From positions 1 through 6,740 of the forward strand of contig JAEZBX010000256.1 of the NCBI GenBank assembly GCA_023412765.1: a stretch of 6,740 nucleotides of DNA, read 5' to 3'. Shown one piece after another: positions 1-6,384 of the stretch. A program made the translations under genes and the position numbers. The notes under the pieces were generated by a model. That model made no database searches, was not told where the DNA came from, and saw only the letters and a program-made list of their open reading frames with translations. Numbering within the stretch: the first letter of the stretch is position 1; every line of letters begins with the position of its first letter. The stretch comes from Bacteroidota bacterium. Lineage in GTDB: Bacteria; Bacteroidota; Bacteroidia; Cytophagales; Cyclobacteriaceae.

Positions 1-669
1 ACCATTTTTGAAAAGCAGCACATCAAAAATATTCGTCGCGAACCAAAGGAGTTCATCCATTTAGGCAAAACTATAGTTGTGATCGGGACGTACAAAAGAG
101 ACTATGAGGCAGAGGATTCCATAATAAACCTTGATGGTAAATACTTGCACGTGTGGACCTCAGAGGCCAGCACCTATCGCATCAAGGGTGAAGCGTTTGG
201 ATATTTTCATCCGGTCGATAACCCTGAATCACTGATAATTTCTACGGATCAGCAACAACCTGACGAATCTGAAATTCAGGTCGAAGTACCATTTCAGCTT
301 AAGGCTTACAATGCACTAATGGAAAAAGGCGTGCGCCAGCGGAATGCCACAATTAGAGTAGGGTTCTTTTCAGATAACGCAATATTTTATCCACATGCAG
401 ATAGTGCAATCGTAGGTATGGACCAGCTGAAACCCTACCTCACCGCTTATAGCAACCGTGGCACCATCACGATCAATTCGGTAACGTGTTATACTTATAA
501 TTTTGAGAAACTGGACGACTATATTCTTGAATACGATATGTTCAAAGTAAGCTGGAGCCGGGCAGGGGATGCGGGAAGAACAGAGGGCAAAGGAATTAGG
601 CTTTGGAAACGGGAAACGGATGGATCATTAAAGCTTTTTCGAGAAATCGGCACTCATAACTACCTATGA
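1..669 (+). CDS. SnoaL/DUF4440-like protein with tandem NTF2-like domains, 3' part only
   Basis: The frame is open from the first base of the window, so the start lies upstream; a GTG at 79 is in frame but cuts into the first domain and is unlikely to be the start. The visible 222 residues look like two NTF2-fold units. Residues 1-68 resemble the end of such a domain (a strand with GKYLHVW, then a strand ending EAFGYF). Residues 96-222 form a complete one: an N-terminal helix, 'AIFYPHADSAIVGMDQLKPYL', strands, then GKGIRLWKRETDGSLKLFREI, which is the hallmark C-terminal pattern of DUF4440/SnoaL-like proteins (lone W, then DGS, then a final strand). Members are small enzymes or ligand-binding proteins of mostly unknown substrate. 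No signal peptide can be judged. The relation to the downstream genes is unclear, since an apparent remnant separates them. Confidence 0.75.
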   Translation, partial: TIFEKQHIKNIRREPKEFIHLGKTIVVIGTYKRDYEAEDSIINLDGKYLHVWTSEASTYRIKGEAFGYFHPVDNPESLIISTDQQQPDESEIQVEVPFQLKAYNALMEKGVRQRNATIRVGFFSDNAIFYPHADSAIVGMDQLKPYLTAYSNRGTITINSVTCYTYNFEKLDDYILEYDMFKVSWSRAGDAGRTEGKGIRLWKRETDGSLKLFREIGTHNYL

Positions 670-687
670 CCCTATCGTTCCCGATGA

Positions 688-906
688 TATGAAGATTATC
701 TTTATTCTGCCGATGAAATTTTTGAGTTGGCTCCTTATAACAGACTACTGAATGCAATGGTCACACAACACGACGTAGGCACCTGGGCATTTTTCTTTTT
801 TCCGATGACAGTTTATTGGATGTCTAGTTTATTACCCACGCTTAAGAAAAAAAGGCAAATCAATAGCTATATTGAATCTGATGTAATTATCCACTTTACC
901 ATCTGA
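688..906 (+). pseudogene. Possible gene remnant or unrecognised small membrane protein
   Basis: Between the stops at 685-687 and 904-906 this frame stays open for 72 codons and reads like protein, but it has no ATG until 757 and no visible ribosome binding site. From 757 it would give a 49-residue peptide with one hydrophobic segment (WAFFFFPMTVYWMSSLL) followed by KKKR, a plausible single membrane helix with a cytosolic positive tail. Upstream of that ATG the frame still reads 'ADEIFELAPYNRLLNAM', which suggests the 3' end of a longer gene whose 5' part was lost. It ends directly before the esterase gene. I do not recognise the family. It could be a remnant, a short real membrane protein, or chance. 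Confidence 0.3.
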
Positions 907-927
907 GTGAAATCATTTATCCCTATT

Positions 928-1662
928 ATGCGAAACATACATCTTCTAAGCTTGATTTTTGTGTTGTCGGCATGTGTTCACATTTCTTACGCGCAACTTT
1001 CAAAACAAGTGGAGGGCTATTCACAAAGCCACTTCAAATCTTTGCGATATGGATTGTTCAAGCCTCCGGGGTATGATCCAAAAAAATCATATCCGCTAAT
1101 TGTTTACCTGCACGGTAGCACCGACACCGTTTCGCGAAACCTTTCATGGTATCATCACGATGTGCAACTGAAGAATCCAGCCTTTGTCTTGACACCCAAG
1201 TGTGAAATAGCCGACCAGGGATGGGGAAACACATGGCACCCCGGGCACCCAGTAGCCACTTCGTTGACGCTAAAGCTTGTAGACTCACTGATGAGTGTAT
1301 ATAACATCGACCAAGATAGACTCTACCTTTATGGCATTTCCATGGGTGGATTTGGAGTGTTTTCCATCCTTGCCAAAGAGAAAGGTAAGTTTGCAGCAGC
1401 CTATGCCATCTGCGGTGGTTCTGATTCGAAAGCAGCACGAGATTTACTGAACACGCCCTTATGGATATTTCACGGAGAAGCGGATGATATCGTACCGGTA
1501 GCACTATCGCGCAACGTCTATAAGGAGATAATCAAATTGGGAGGTAAGAATGTGCGTTATACAGAGTATCCGGGCGTAAAGCATAACAGTTGGGAGAATG
1601 TATCGCAGGAGAAATCCCTGCAACCCTGGCTCTTCTCACATCGCAGAACAAATAGTAAATAG
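928..1662 (+). CDS. Secreted alpha/beta-hydrolase, COG4099-type esterase/peptidase
   Basis: Predicted serine hydrolase of 244 residues. I chose ATG 928 over the in-frame GTG at 907 because it puts a signal peptide exactly at the N-terminus (MRNIHLLSLIFVLSAC). LSAC fits a lipobox, so it may be a lipoprotein; cleavage after SYA before Q is an alternative. The alpha/beta-hydrolase landmarks are in order: the oxyanion motif YLHG at residues 60-63, the nucleophile elbow GISMGG with Ser138, the acid in HGEADD at Asp186, and the base in GVKHNSW at His219. Phrases such as 'RLYLYGISMGGFG', 'PLWIFHGEADDIVP' and 'YTEYPGVKHNSW' match the COG4099 'predicted peptidase' or PHB-depolymerase-like esterase group as I know it. 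The substrate cannot be told. No clear SD is seen. The stop lies one base before the histidine kinase start, so co-transcription is very likely. Confidence 0.88.
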   Translation: MRNIHLLSLIFVLSACVHISYAQLSKQVEGYSQSHFKSLRYGLFKPPGYDPKKSYPLIVYLHGSTDTVSRNLSWYHHDVQLKNPAFVLTPKCEIADQGWGNTWHPGHPVATSLTLKLVDSLMSVYNIDQDRLYLYGISMGGFGVFSILAKEKGKFAAAYAICGGSDSKAARDLLNTPLWIFHGEADDIVPVALSRNVYKEIIKLGGKNVRYTEYPGVKHNSWENVSQEKSLQPWLFSHRRTNSK

Positions 1663-1663
1663 T

Positions 1664-2791
1664 ATGAAATTGACAATGAGCCAATCCAGCTGGTTTTATC
1701 GGTACAAACTTTATCATCTGCCATTTTGGTTTGCGTATCATTTCATGTGGTGGACGTTACGTATAGGCAGTCCGATGGCGGTTGTCGCCAGTCTTGCTCT
1801 ACCGCATGCAGCTTTCAAGTTTCTCTTTTACATGATATTTCAGGCAGCGGCTGTCTACTTCAACCTTTATTTTCTAATGCCTCGATTCCTGGAGAAGGGA
1901 CGATATTTTAACTATGTCATTCTCCTGCTCACGACAATTATAACGGCTGCTGTCCTCATCGTCAGTGGTTACTATTTTGGCGCATGGATTTCTGGACGGA
2001 CTATGCAGGAATTGTATGGAATTGATCCACGTAATTATTTTTCACTTTTCGAGAGCGGAGCACTGCCATCCACCGCGGCAAGTATGACTTTAGCGATGAG
2101 CATTAAACTTGCTAAGAATTGGCTTGATGCCAGGCGGCGGGAACAATTGCTGACACAGGAAAAACTGGAAACGGAATTAAAATTCTTACGTGCCCAGTTC
2201 AATCCGCACTTCTTATTCAATACCATAAATTCAATCTTTGTTCTGATTAACAAGAACCCCAGGCAAGCCTCGGATTCTCTCGCCAAATTCTCAAGCCTGT
2301 TACGGTATCAGCTCTACGAATGCAATGAGCATCATATACCCATTGACCAAGAGCTTTTCTACATGGAGAACTTTTTAGAATTACAGAAGCTGCGTCTTGA
2401 TGCAAATGTCGAAGTTGTTTTTAAACGAGATCCAGATCACCATCCTGGGTTGACGATAGCTCCCTTCATCATTATGCCTTTCGTGGAAAATGCATTTAAG
2501 CATGTGTCTCAAAGCAAAGAATTCAAGAATTGGATTCGGATTTTTTTGAAGTTAGATGGTACTCAACTACTATTAGATGTATCAAATAGTATATCCGAGA
2601 ATACGCCGACATCAAAAGATGCTGTTATATATCGTGGTATTGGATTACAAAATGTTCAAAGGAGGCTTGACCTCCTTTATGCAGGACAACAGGACTTGAT
2701 GGTTCAGCGGAATAGCGATCATTTCCGCGTAACATTGAAGCTAAATCTCAAGTATGAAGAAAGAAGCAAAGACAACAGGCAAGTAGCCTAA
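1664..2791 (+). CDS. LytS/YehU-type membrane sensor histidine kinase
   Basis: A 375-residue kinase of the His_kinase (PF06580) plus HATPase_c class. The frame extends upstream to 1598, but ATG 1664 is preferred: the upstream stretch overlaps the esterase and is not membrane-like. Four hydrophobic segments lie at about residues 18-32, 38-72, 83-109 and 134-150, joined through a basic, coiled-coil-like helix (about 151-173) to the phosphoacceptor motif QFNPHFLFNTINS with His182. The ATPase part shows the N-box PFIIMPFVENAFKHV (Asn276), VSNSI in place of a classical DNG box as usual in this family, and the G-box RGIGLQNVQRRLDLLY (325-339). It should autophosphorylate at His182 and pass phosphate to the LytTR regulator encoded 11 bases downstream. 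The signal is unknown; there is no large periplasmic sensor domain, so sensing is probably by the membrane helices. Confidence 0.95.
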   Translation: MKLTMSQSSWFYRYKLYHLPFWFAYHFMWWTLRIGSPMAVVASLALPHAAFKFLFYMIFQAAAVYFNLYFLMPRFLEKGRYFNYVILLLTTIITAAVLIVSGYYFGAWISGRTMQELYGIDPRNYFSLFESGALPSTAASMTLAMSIKLAKNWLDARRREQLLTQEKLETELKFLRAQFNPHFLFNTINSIFVLINKNPRQASDSLAKFSSLLRYQLYECNEHHIPIDQELFYMENFLELQKLRLDANVEVVFKRDPDHHPGLTIAPFIIMPFVENAFKHVSQSKEFKNWIRIFLKLDGTQLLLDVSNSISENTPTSKDAVIYRGIGLQNVQRRLDLLYAGQQDLMVQRNSDHFRVTLKLNLKYEERSKDNRQVA

Positions 2792-2802
2792 TACCTATTT
2801 AT

Positions 2803-3531
2803 ATGTCGATAACCTGTATTATCATAGACGACGAACCCCTTGCCCGGGAATGTATAGCTAACTATGTGGCTGAAGTCGACTTCCTTCAACTGGTAGGAGA
2901 GGGAAGCAATCCGATAGATCTCTTGCGATTGGTGGAAGCTCATTCTCCTGACCTGATCTTTCTTGATATACAAATGCCTATCATGAATGGTATTGATTTT
3001 CTGAAGGCAAATCCACGGCTACCGTTAGTTATCATTACGACTGCATATCCCAGTTACGCGCTTGAAGGATTTCAGTTAGATGTAATGGACTACCTTGTAA
3101 AACCAATTGTGTTTCCCAGATTTTTTCAGGCGATAACAAAAGTCAGGGAATATCAACAACTTATTAAGCGATCAGCAACGGCTGAGATCCCCGGAACGGA
3201 AAGATTAGAATATTTTTTTATTAAGTGCGGACATACCTTCGAGCGCATTCGTTTCGATGAATTGCTTTACGTCGAGGCATTACAAAATTATGTAACCTTA
3301 TTTACGCAACGGGGAAAATATATAACACAGCTTCCATTAAAGAATGTCGAGCAAAATCTGGAAGGACAACCATTCATTCGCGTTCATAAGTCATACATTG
3401 TGTCTATACCCAAAATTCAGGCTATTGAAAATAATGATATCGTGCTGTCTACAGCGCGGATTCCTATCAGTCGACATTATCGGGATAATGTGATGGCTCG
3501 CGTTGTGAGTGAAAAGCTGTGGAAGAAATGA
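2803..3531 (+). CDS. LytTR-family response regulator (REC-LytTR)
   Basis: A 242-residue cytoplasmic regulator. The receiver domain (about 3-120) has all key residues: acidic pair Asp9/Asp10, phosphoacceptor Asp55 in LIFLDIQMP, Thr80 in the switch strand VIITTAY, and Lys100 in DYLVKP. After a linker (about 121-133) comes a LytTR DNA-binding domain (about 135-240) with the typical 'ELLYVEALQNYVTLFT' and 'FIRVHKSYIVSIPKI' segments and the ending 'IPISRHYRDNV'. It is the evident partner of the kinase just upstream. LytTR proteins bind pairs of direct repeats upstream of target promoters, often for envelope, extracellular or community functions; its targets here are not visible. ATG 2803 gives a standard N-terminus (MSITCIIIDDEP). 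No SD is visible, as is common in Bacteroidota. Confidence 0.96.
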   Translation: MSITCIIIDDEPLARECIANYVAEVDFLQLVGEGSNPIDLLRLVEAHSPDLIFLDIQMPIMNGIDFLKANPRLPLVIITTAYPSYALEGFQLDVMDYLVKPIVFPRFFQAITKVREYQQLIKRSATAEIPGTERLEYFFIKCGHTFERIRFDELLYVEALQNYVTLFTQRGKYITQLPLKNVEQNLEGQPFIRVHKSYIVSIPKIQAIENNDIVLSTARIPISRHYRDNVMARVVSEKLWKK

Positions 3532-3560
3532 TTTAGGATATGGTTGCGGTACAACCTAAA
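3532..3560. other. Short inverted repeat between regulator and deacetylase
   Basis: The 37-base gap holds GGTTG (3542-3546) and CAACC (3552-3556) around a 5-base loop, with TTTA (3532-3535) and TAAA (3557-3560) able to extend the stem across a 6-base bulge; alternatively TTTAGG pairs with CCTAAA. Only TTT follows, so it is a weak terminator at best. It could also be a processing hairpin, an operator, or chance. Confidence 0.3.
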
Positions 3561-3568
3561 TTTCCTGG

Positions 3569-4501
3569 ATGAATCGCATGATTGTTATTATTTTCTTGTT
3601 CTTGCGGCTTGCGACGCCTGCCCAGCAGCATGATCAGTCCATAAAACGATCAGTTTCATTCACTTTCGACGACCTGCCATCCACAACAAGTTTTGAGTCC
3701 GGCCACATTATTCAGACTATCACAGAAAAATTGAGAGCGGACAATGTGCCTGCAATAGGATTTGTGAATGAGATCAAACTGTATAAGGAGGACAAAGCTG
3801 ACAGTGTTCAGATTGCGTTGCTGGAACATTGGCTCGATAGGGGACTCGAGCTCGGAAATCATAGCTTTTCTCACATAAGCATAGACAACGTACCGCTTGA
3901 CCAGTATAAAGCTGACATTTTGCGCGGCGAGAAAATCACAAAACATCTGCTGAATGAAAGGGGAAAGAAATTAAGATATTACCGGCATACGCAGCTACGA
4001 ACTGGTCCGACCCCCGAAATCAAGAATGAGCTTGATGATTTTCTCTTGACGCATAGCTACATCGTTGCGCCGATCACGATAGATAACAATGATTATATTT
4101 TCGCAGATGTTTACGCGCGAGCTAAGCTCAAGAAAGATACAGCCATGATGAGGACCATCAGCTCAGCTTATTTAAAATACATGAAGGAAGTCGTTAAACA
4201 TTTCGAAGAGGTGTCGCGCTATATATTAGGGTACGAAGTGAGGCAGATTTTATTACTTCATGCAAATTCATTAAACGCAGATCATCTTCAGAGTTTGATC
4301 CAATTATTTAAGGATCGCGACTACAAATTTATAAGTCTTGATGAAGCGCTTGAAGACCCCGCATACCAGCTACGGGAAGTTAGTGTGAAAAAGGGTCTTT
4401 CATGGCTACATCGTTGGACACTTGCAAAAGGATTAGAAATTCGTGAAGAACCGCGCGAACCGGAAAGAATCGGTGAACTATTCAGGACTTATGGTCGGTG
4501 A
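3569..4501 (+). CDS. Secreted polysaccharide deacetylase (CE4/NodB homology)
   Basis: A 310-residue protein with a short signal peptide (MNRMIVIIFLFLRLATPA, cleavage near AQQ), so probably exported; a second ATG at 3578 also gives a usable start. The NodB-fold motifs are present: TFDD with Asp34/Asp35 (catalytic base and metal ligand), HSFSH with metal ligands His98 and His102, and LLLHAN with His231 near the end of the fold. The region usually reading RxP is RHTQLRTG (Arg139 onward), so the usual proline is missing. The stretch 'APITIDNNDYIFADVY' and the tail with W280, W283 and EPREPE fit, from memory, a Bacteroidota subgroup of COG0726-type enzymes. The expected reaction is metal-dependent removal of N- or O-acetyl groups from a glycan; the substrate is unknown. 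It lies 37 bases after the response regulator and may be in the same transcript. Confidence 0.88.
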   Translation: MNRMIVIIFLFLRLATPAQQHDQSIKRSVSFTFDDLPSTTSFESGHIIQTITEKLRADNVPAIGFVNEIKLYKEDKADSVQIALLEHWLDRGLELGNHSFSHISIDNVPLDQYKADILRGEKITKHLLNERGKKLRYYRHTQLRTGPTPEIKNELDDFLLTHSYIVAPITIDNNDYIFADVYARAKLKKDTAMMRTISSAYLKYMKEVVKHFEEVSRYILGYEVRQILLLHANSLNADHLQSLIQLFKDRDYKFISLDEALEDPAYQLREVSVKKGLSWLHRWTLAKGLEIREEPREPERIGELFRTYGR

Positions 4502-4541
4502 ATTAAGATTCAGATTAGCATACTTTTAGGGATCTTTCATG

Positions 4542-4549
4542 TAACTTTG
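4542..4549 (+). promoter_or_regulatory. Bacteroidota-type -7 promoter element
   Basis: TAACTTTG matches the Bacteroidota -7 consensus TAnnTTTG exactly. A start site 4-8 bases downstream would fall at about 4553-4557, precisely where the 5' strand of the closing helix of the candidate RNA begins. No convincing -33 TTG is seen in the proper range (about 4515-4525), which weakens the call. It could drive the small RNA alone or also the AraC gene. Confidence 0.45.
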
Positions 4550-4552
4550 GAT

Positions 4553-4682
4553 GGGCGAGGGTTTGACCATTAACTCCAAGTACCGGCTCAGAGACGTTAT
4601 CCGGGGCATCAGGAGCTGTCGAAATGACTTAAAAATCCTGTTTACAGGAGTGCCTGTCTCCTTGTGGCACCCTCGCCTTTTT
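4553..4682 (+). ncRNA. Candidate structured small RNA or leader RNA, about 130 nt
   Basis: The 5' strand GGGCGAGGGT (4553-4562) pairs with the 3' strand ACCCTCGCCT (4669-4678) as ten pairs, one of them G-U, and the 3' strand runs into TTTTT (4678-4682). Inside, TCCTG/CAGGA (4636-4640 with 4645-4649, loop TTTA) is followed without a gap by GTGCC/GGCAC (4650-4654 with 4666-4670), and this directly by the 3' closing strand, so the three helices could stack coaxially if the closing helix gives up its last two pairs. Weaker pairings (CCGG 4583-4586 with 4601-4604; CTCC 4574-4577 with GGAG 4612-4615) lie in the 5' half. The -7 box sits just upstream. It lacks the SRP RNA tetraloop motifs and tmRNA or 6S features I would recognise. 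It may be an independent RNA or a terminating leader of the AraC gene. Confidence 0.42.
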
Positions 4683-4714
4683 CTGTTAGAAACAATTGAC
4701 CGTCGAAACCAGCA

Positions 4715-4738
4715 ATACGATTTTCCCGTATAGAAGGG
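4715..4738 (+). promoter_or_regulatory. Hairpin and SD-like sequence before the AraC start
   Basis: ATACG (4715-4719) and CGTAT (4727-4731) form a perfect 5-bp stem with a 7-base loop, followed by AGAAGGG (4732-4738) directly touching ATG 4739. An SD with zero spacing is not useful for that ATG, but it would be well placed for the in-frame GTG at 4745. SD use is rare in this phylum, so ATG 4739 is kept. The hairpin may be an operator half or chance. Confidence 0.3.
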
Positions 4739-5563
4739 ATGCCTGTGCAGGACGCTATACAATTAGCTATCACAACGGTCAGTTCCCCACACCTTAGGGA
4801 TGTTGTGCAGAGGTTCTGGCAGGTTGATCGACATGATGGAAAGTGTATACGCGAAACAATTATTCCGAAAGGAAGTGTCGAGATAATTTTCAACTTGCTA
4901 GACGAAAGCTTTTCTATTCCGGCTTTGATCGGAGATCGGGCATTTAAACTTCCACGTTGTTTTATCTCCGGACACAACACAGTACCCATCCACTTGCAGG
5001 TTCCGCGTCGACAATTATTCTTTGGTGTATTTGTTAGCCCAACTGCGCTGAAGAAAATTTTTCGCATTTGCGGAAAAGATTATGCTAACCAGTGCGTTGA
5101 TTTGACTTTACTGGATGTATCGATCAATTCGTTGTGGCATCAGCTCGCAGAAAAGTCGAATTTCGAAGAACGGATTGGCGTATTTTCAAATTGGGTAATA
5201 AAAAGAATACCTCAGGCGTCGCGTCACGAACGATTATTCGACGAATTTCTTAGTACCGTATCAACGAACTGGAATTCTGCAGATCAAGTTTCAGAACAGC
5301 TTTGTTACTCGCCAAGACATCTGTCCAGGAAACTCTACGAGATAACCGCAATGAATCTGGAGCAGACATTATTATTCCGGCGATATGTTCGCGCACTGGA
5401 TCTAATCCATAATTCATCATTACAGCTTACCGAGATCGCGCATGCGTGTGCCTTTTCAGATCAATCTCATTTTACAAAAACCTTTAGGTCATACGCACAA
5501 ATGAGGCCTAAAGAATATCGTTCGGTAAAGAGTCATGTTTCAGGTCATATTTTTCAGGGTTGA
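4739..5563 (+). CDS. AraC-family transcriptional regulator with DUF6597-like N-terminal domain
   Basis: A 274-residue cytoplasmic DNA-binding protein. Residues about 16-155 ('SSPHLRDVVQRFWQVDR', 'IIPKGSVEIIFNL', 'ISGHNTVPIHLQV', 'FFGVFVSPTALKKIF') resemble the DUF6597 ligand-sensing or dimerisation domain common in Bacteroidota AraC proteins. Residues about 165-265 are the double helix-turn-helix: first helix pair near 'ADQVSEQLCYSPRHLSRKLY', second near 'LTEIAHACAFSDQSHFTKTF', with the family signature ending in 'RPKEYR'. The frame is closed by a TGA at 4697-4699, with no start codon between that and ATG 4739; GTG 4745 is an alternative. The effector is unknown. It is preceded by a structured RNA candidate and followed after 97 bases by a small membrane protein gene that is a reasonable target. 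Confidence 0.93.
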   Translation: MPVQDAIQLAITTVSSPHLRDVVQRFWQVDRHDGKCIRETIIPKGSVEIIFNLLDESFSIPALIGDRAFKLPRCFISGHNTVPIHLQVPRRQLFFGVFVSPTALKKIFRICGKDYANQCVDLTLLDVSINSLWHQLAEKSNFEERIGVFSNWVIKRIPQASRHERLFDEFLSTVSTNWNSADQVSEQLCYSPRHLSRKLYEITAMNLEQTLLFRRYVRALDLIHNSSLQLTEIAHACAFSDQSHFTKTFRSYAQMRPKEYRSVKSHVSGHIFQG

Positions 5564-5638
5564 TCATTACCGGGGCCTTCGATAAAACGTGAGAGAATGT
5601 CCGTTAAATACAATTCGGTGGTAGAGTATTGATTCATC

Positions 5639-5660
5639 TTTGCGTAAAAAAATACGCAAA
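5639..5660. promoter_or_regulatory. Perfect inverted repeat abutting the start codon
   Basis: TTTGCGTA (5639-5646) and TACGCAAA (5653-5660) are perfect complements around an A6 loop, and the next base starts the ATG at 5661. As RNA this 8-bp hairpin would cover the ribosome docking site; as DNA it is a good operator-like palindrome. CATCTTTG at 5635-5642 is one base from the -7 consensus TAnnTTTG, so the repeat could also sit on the transcription start. Confidence 0.5.
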
Positions 5661-6140
5661 ATGAACTTCAGAAACACTCTTTATGCATTAACCTGTTTAT
5701 CCTTTTCAGTAATTATTGGGGCAGCCATATATGAGCATATCGCTCTGTGGCCTGCTGCATTTTCCGAACCACCAAAATCATTATCTGTATTTCAGGGGCC
5801 ATATCGTCTCAATGCCGCACCGTTCTGGCAGTCTATTCACCCGGTTACTTTGTTGTTCTTTGTTGTCAGTTTAATATTGAATTGGAAGGCACCAAGAAAA
5901 AAGCATGTGTTGATACCGCTTGCAGGTTATGTCGCGATCTTAGTCGCAACCTTCTCATTCTTTGTTCCCGAACTCATCGAGCTTAGCGGCGCAACATATG
6001 AAGAAGCGGTAGATCCCTTGTTGCAATCTCGTGGAAGTCGATGGATCACTTTAAGTCTGATCAGAGGCGCAATATTGATTATACTTGCGATGGTACTTTT
6101 ATTCGGCTTGACGAAATCCGAGAAGAGTGCAAGGGTCTAA
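5661..6140 (+). CDS. Small four-helix integral membrane protein (DUF1772-like topology)
   Basis: A 159-residue membrane protein. The open frame reaches a TTG at 5640, but those seven codons encode the inverted repeat (RKKIRK), so ATG 5661 is preferred. Four hydrophobic helices lie at about residues 6-28, 59-75, 83-103 and 131-151. Polar residues likely to matter are Tyr24-Glu25-His26 at the end of helix 1, Phe44-Gln45-Gly46 in the first loop, His60-Pro61 at the start of helix 2, Asn74-Trp75-Lys76 after it, Pro103-Glu104 after helix 3, and Arg124. From memory this pattern (YEH, PP-SL-FQG, FW-IHP, NWK, FVPEL) recurs in uncharacterised Bacteroidota proteins; the size and topology resemble DUF1772 (anthrone oxygenase-like), but I cannot confirm membership. 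The function is unknown. The upstream AraC gene may regulate it. Confidence 0.82.
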   Translation: MNFRNTLYALTCLSFSVIIGAAIYEHIALWPAAFSEPPKSLSVFQGPYRLNAAPFWQSIHPVTLLFFVVSLILNWKAPRKKHVLIPLAGYVAILVATFSFFVPELIELSGATYEEAVDPLLQSRGSRWITLSLIRGAILIILAMVLLFGLTKSEKSARV

Positions 6141-6150
6141 GTGAATCTTA

Positions 6151-6180
6151 GGTATGGGTAAAGGGTACAGTATAGGGTGA
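6151..6180. repeat. Left patch of degenerate GGTATAG-type repeat
   Basis: This short stretch holds degenerate copies (GGTATGG, GGGTAAA, GGGTACA, GTATAGG) of the same unit seen more cleanly at 6487-6535. It begins 10 bases after the membrane-protein stop. Confidence 0.5.
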
Positions 6181-6199
6181 CGAACTTGAACGTTTCGTC
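6179..6199 (+). terminator. Possible hairpin after the membrane-protein gene
   Basis: GACGAA (6179-6184) pairs with TTCGTC (6194-6199) over a 9-base loop, 38 bases after the stop codon. A competing pairing, AACTTGA (6183-6189) with TCAAGTT (6208-6214), is also perfect. No T-run follows, so this is a weak terminator candidate; it may be a 3' processing structure. Confidence 0.25.
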
Positions 6200-6225
6200 C
6201 CTTCTTGTCAAGTTATCAACCGCGA

Positions 6226-6296
6226 ATGGGCCACAAAACCGCTAGCGTCGAGTCCCCAGGGGATTCACATAAGCACATCGGATTCTTGTGGACCAT
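6226..6296. repeat. Nested inverted repeat, 71 bp
   Basis: The outer arms ATGG-G-CCACAA (6226-6236) and TTGTGG-A-CCAT (6286-6296) pair at ten of eleven positions. Near the centre lies the perfect palindrome TCCCCAGGGGA (6253-6263, extendable to 6250-6266 with one G-T mismatch), and CGCTAGCG (6240-6247) is also self-complementary. This could be a structured RNA, a protein-binding palindrome or a miniature element. Confidence 0.5.
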
Positions 6297-6384
6297 ACCA
6301 ATTCCTATTCTATCCTGTATTCTTTCCTTCAAAGGTTTTCATAACTACGAAAAAGCAGGATTAAGTACTACCGAATAACTATCG

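Noticed and set aside
1386..1393. TAAGTTTG, an exact -7 consensus match
   Set aside because: It sits in the middle of the esterase coding sequence with no downstream start nearby; about one or two such matches are expected by chance per strand in a window this size.
1058..1504. Long minus-strand open frame (148 codons) opposite the esterase
   Set aside because: It lies wholly within a well-supported gene, has a cysteine/tryptophan/arginine-rich composition typical of antisense frames, and shows no domain.
1598..1663. Upstream-extended start for the histidine kinase
   Set aside because: It would overlap the esterase by 65 bases and add a non-membrane, arginine-rich tail; ATG 1664 gives the usual N-terminus.
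4551..4733. 60-codon + strand frame MGEGLTINSKYRLRD... in the gap before the AraC gene
   Set aside because: No SD and no domain; its ATG lies two bases before the predicted RNA start, and the paired helices explain the sequence better. It cannot be fully excluded as a small protein.
4642..5067. Minus-strand open frame (141 codons) over the AraC N-terminus
   Set aside because: Antisense shadow of a confident AraC-family gene; no recognisable motif.
6247..6257. tRNA T-loop-like sequence GTCGAGTCC
   Set aside because: The neighbouring bases do not form a T stem and no acceptor, D or anticodon arms can be built on either strand.
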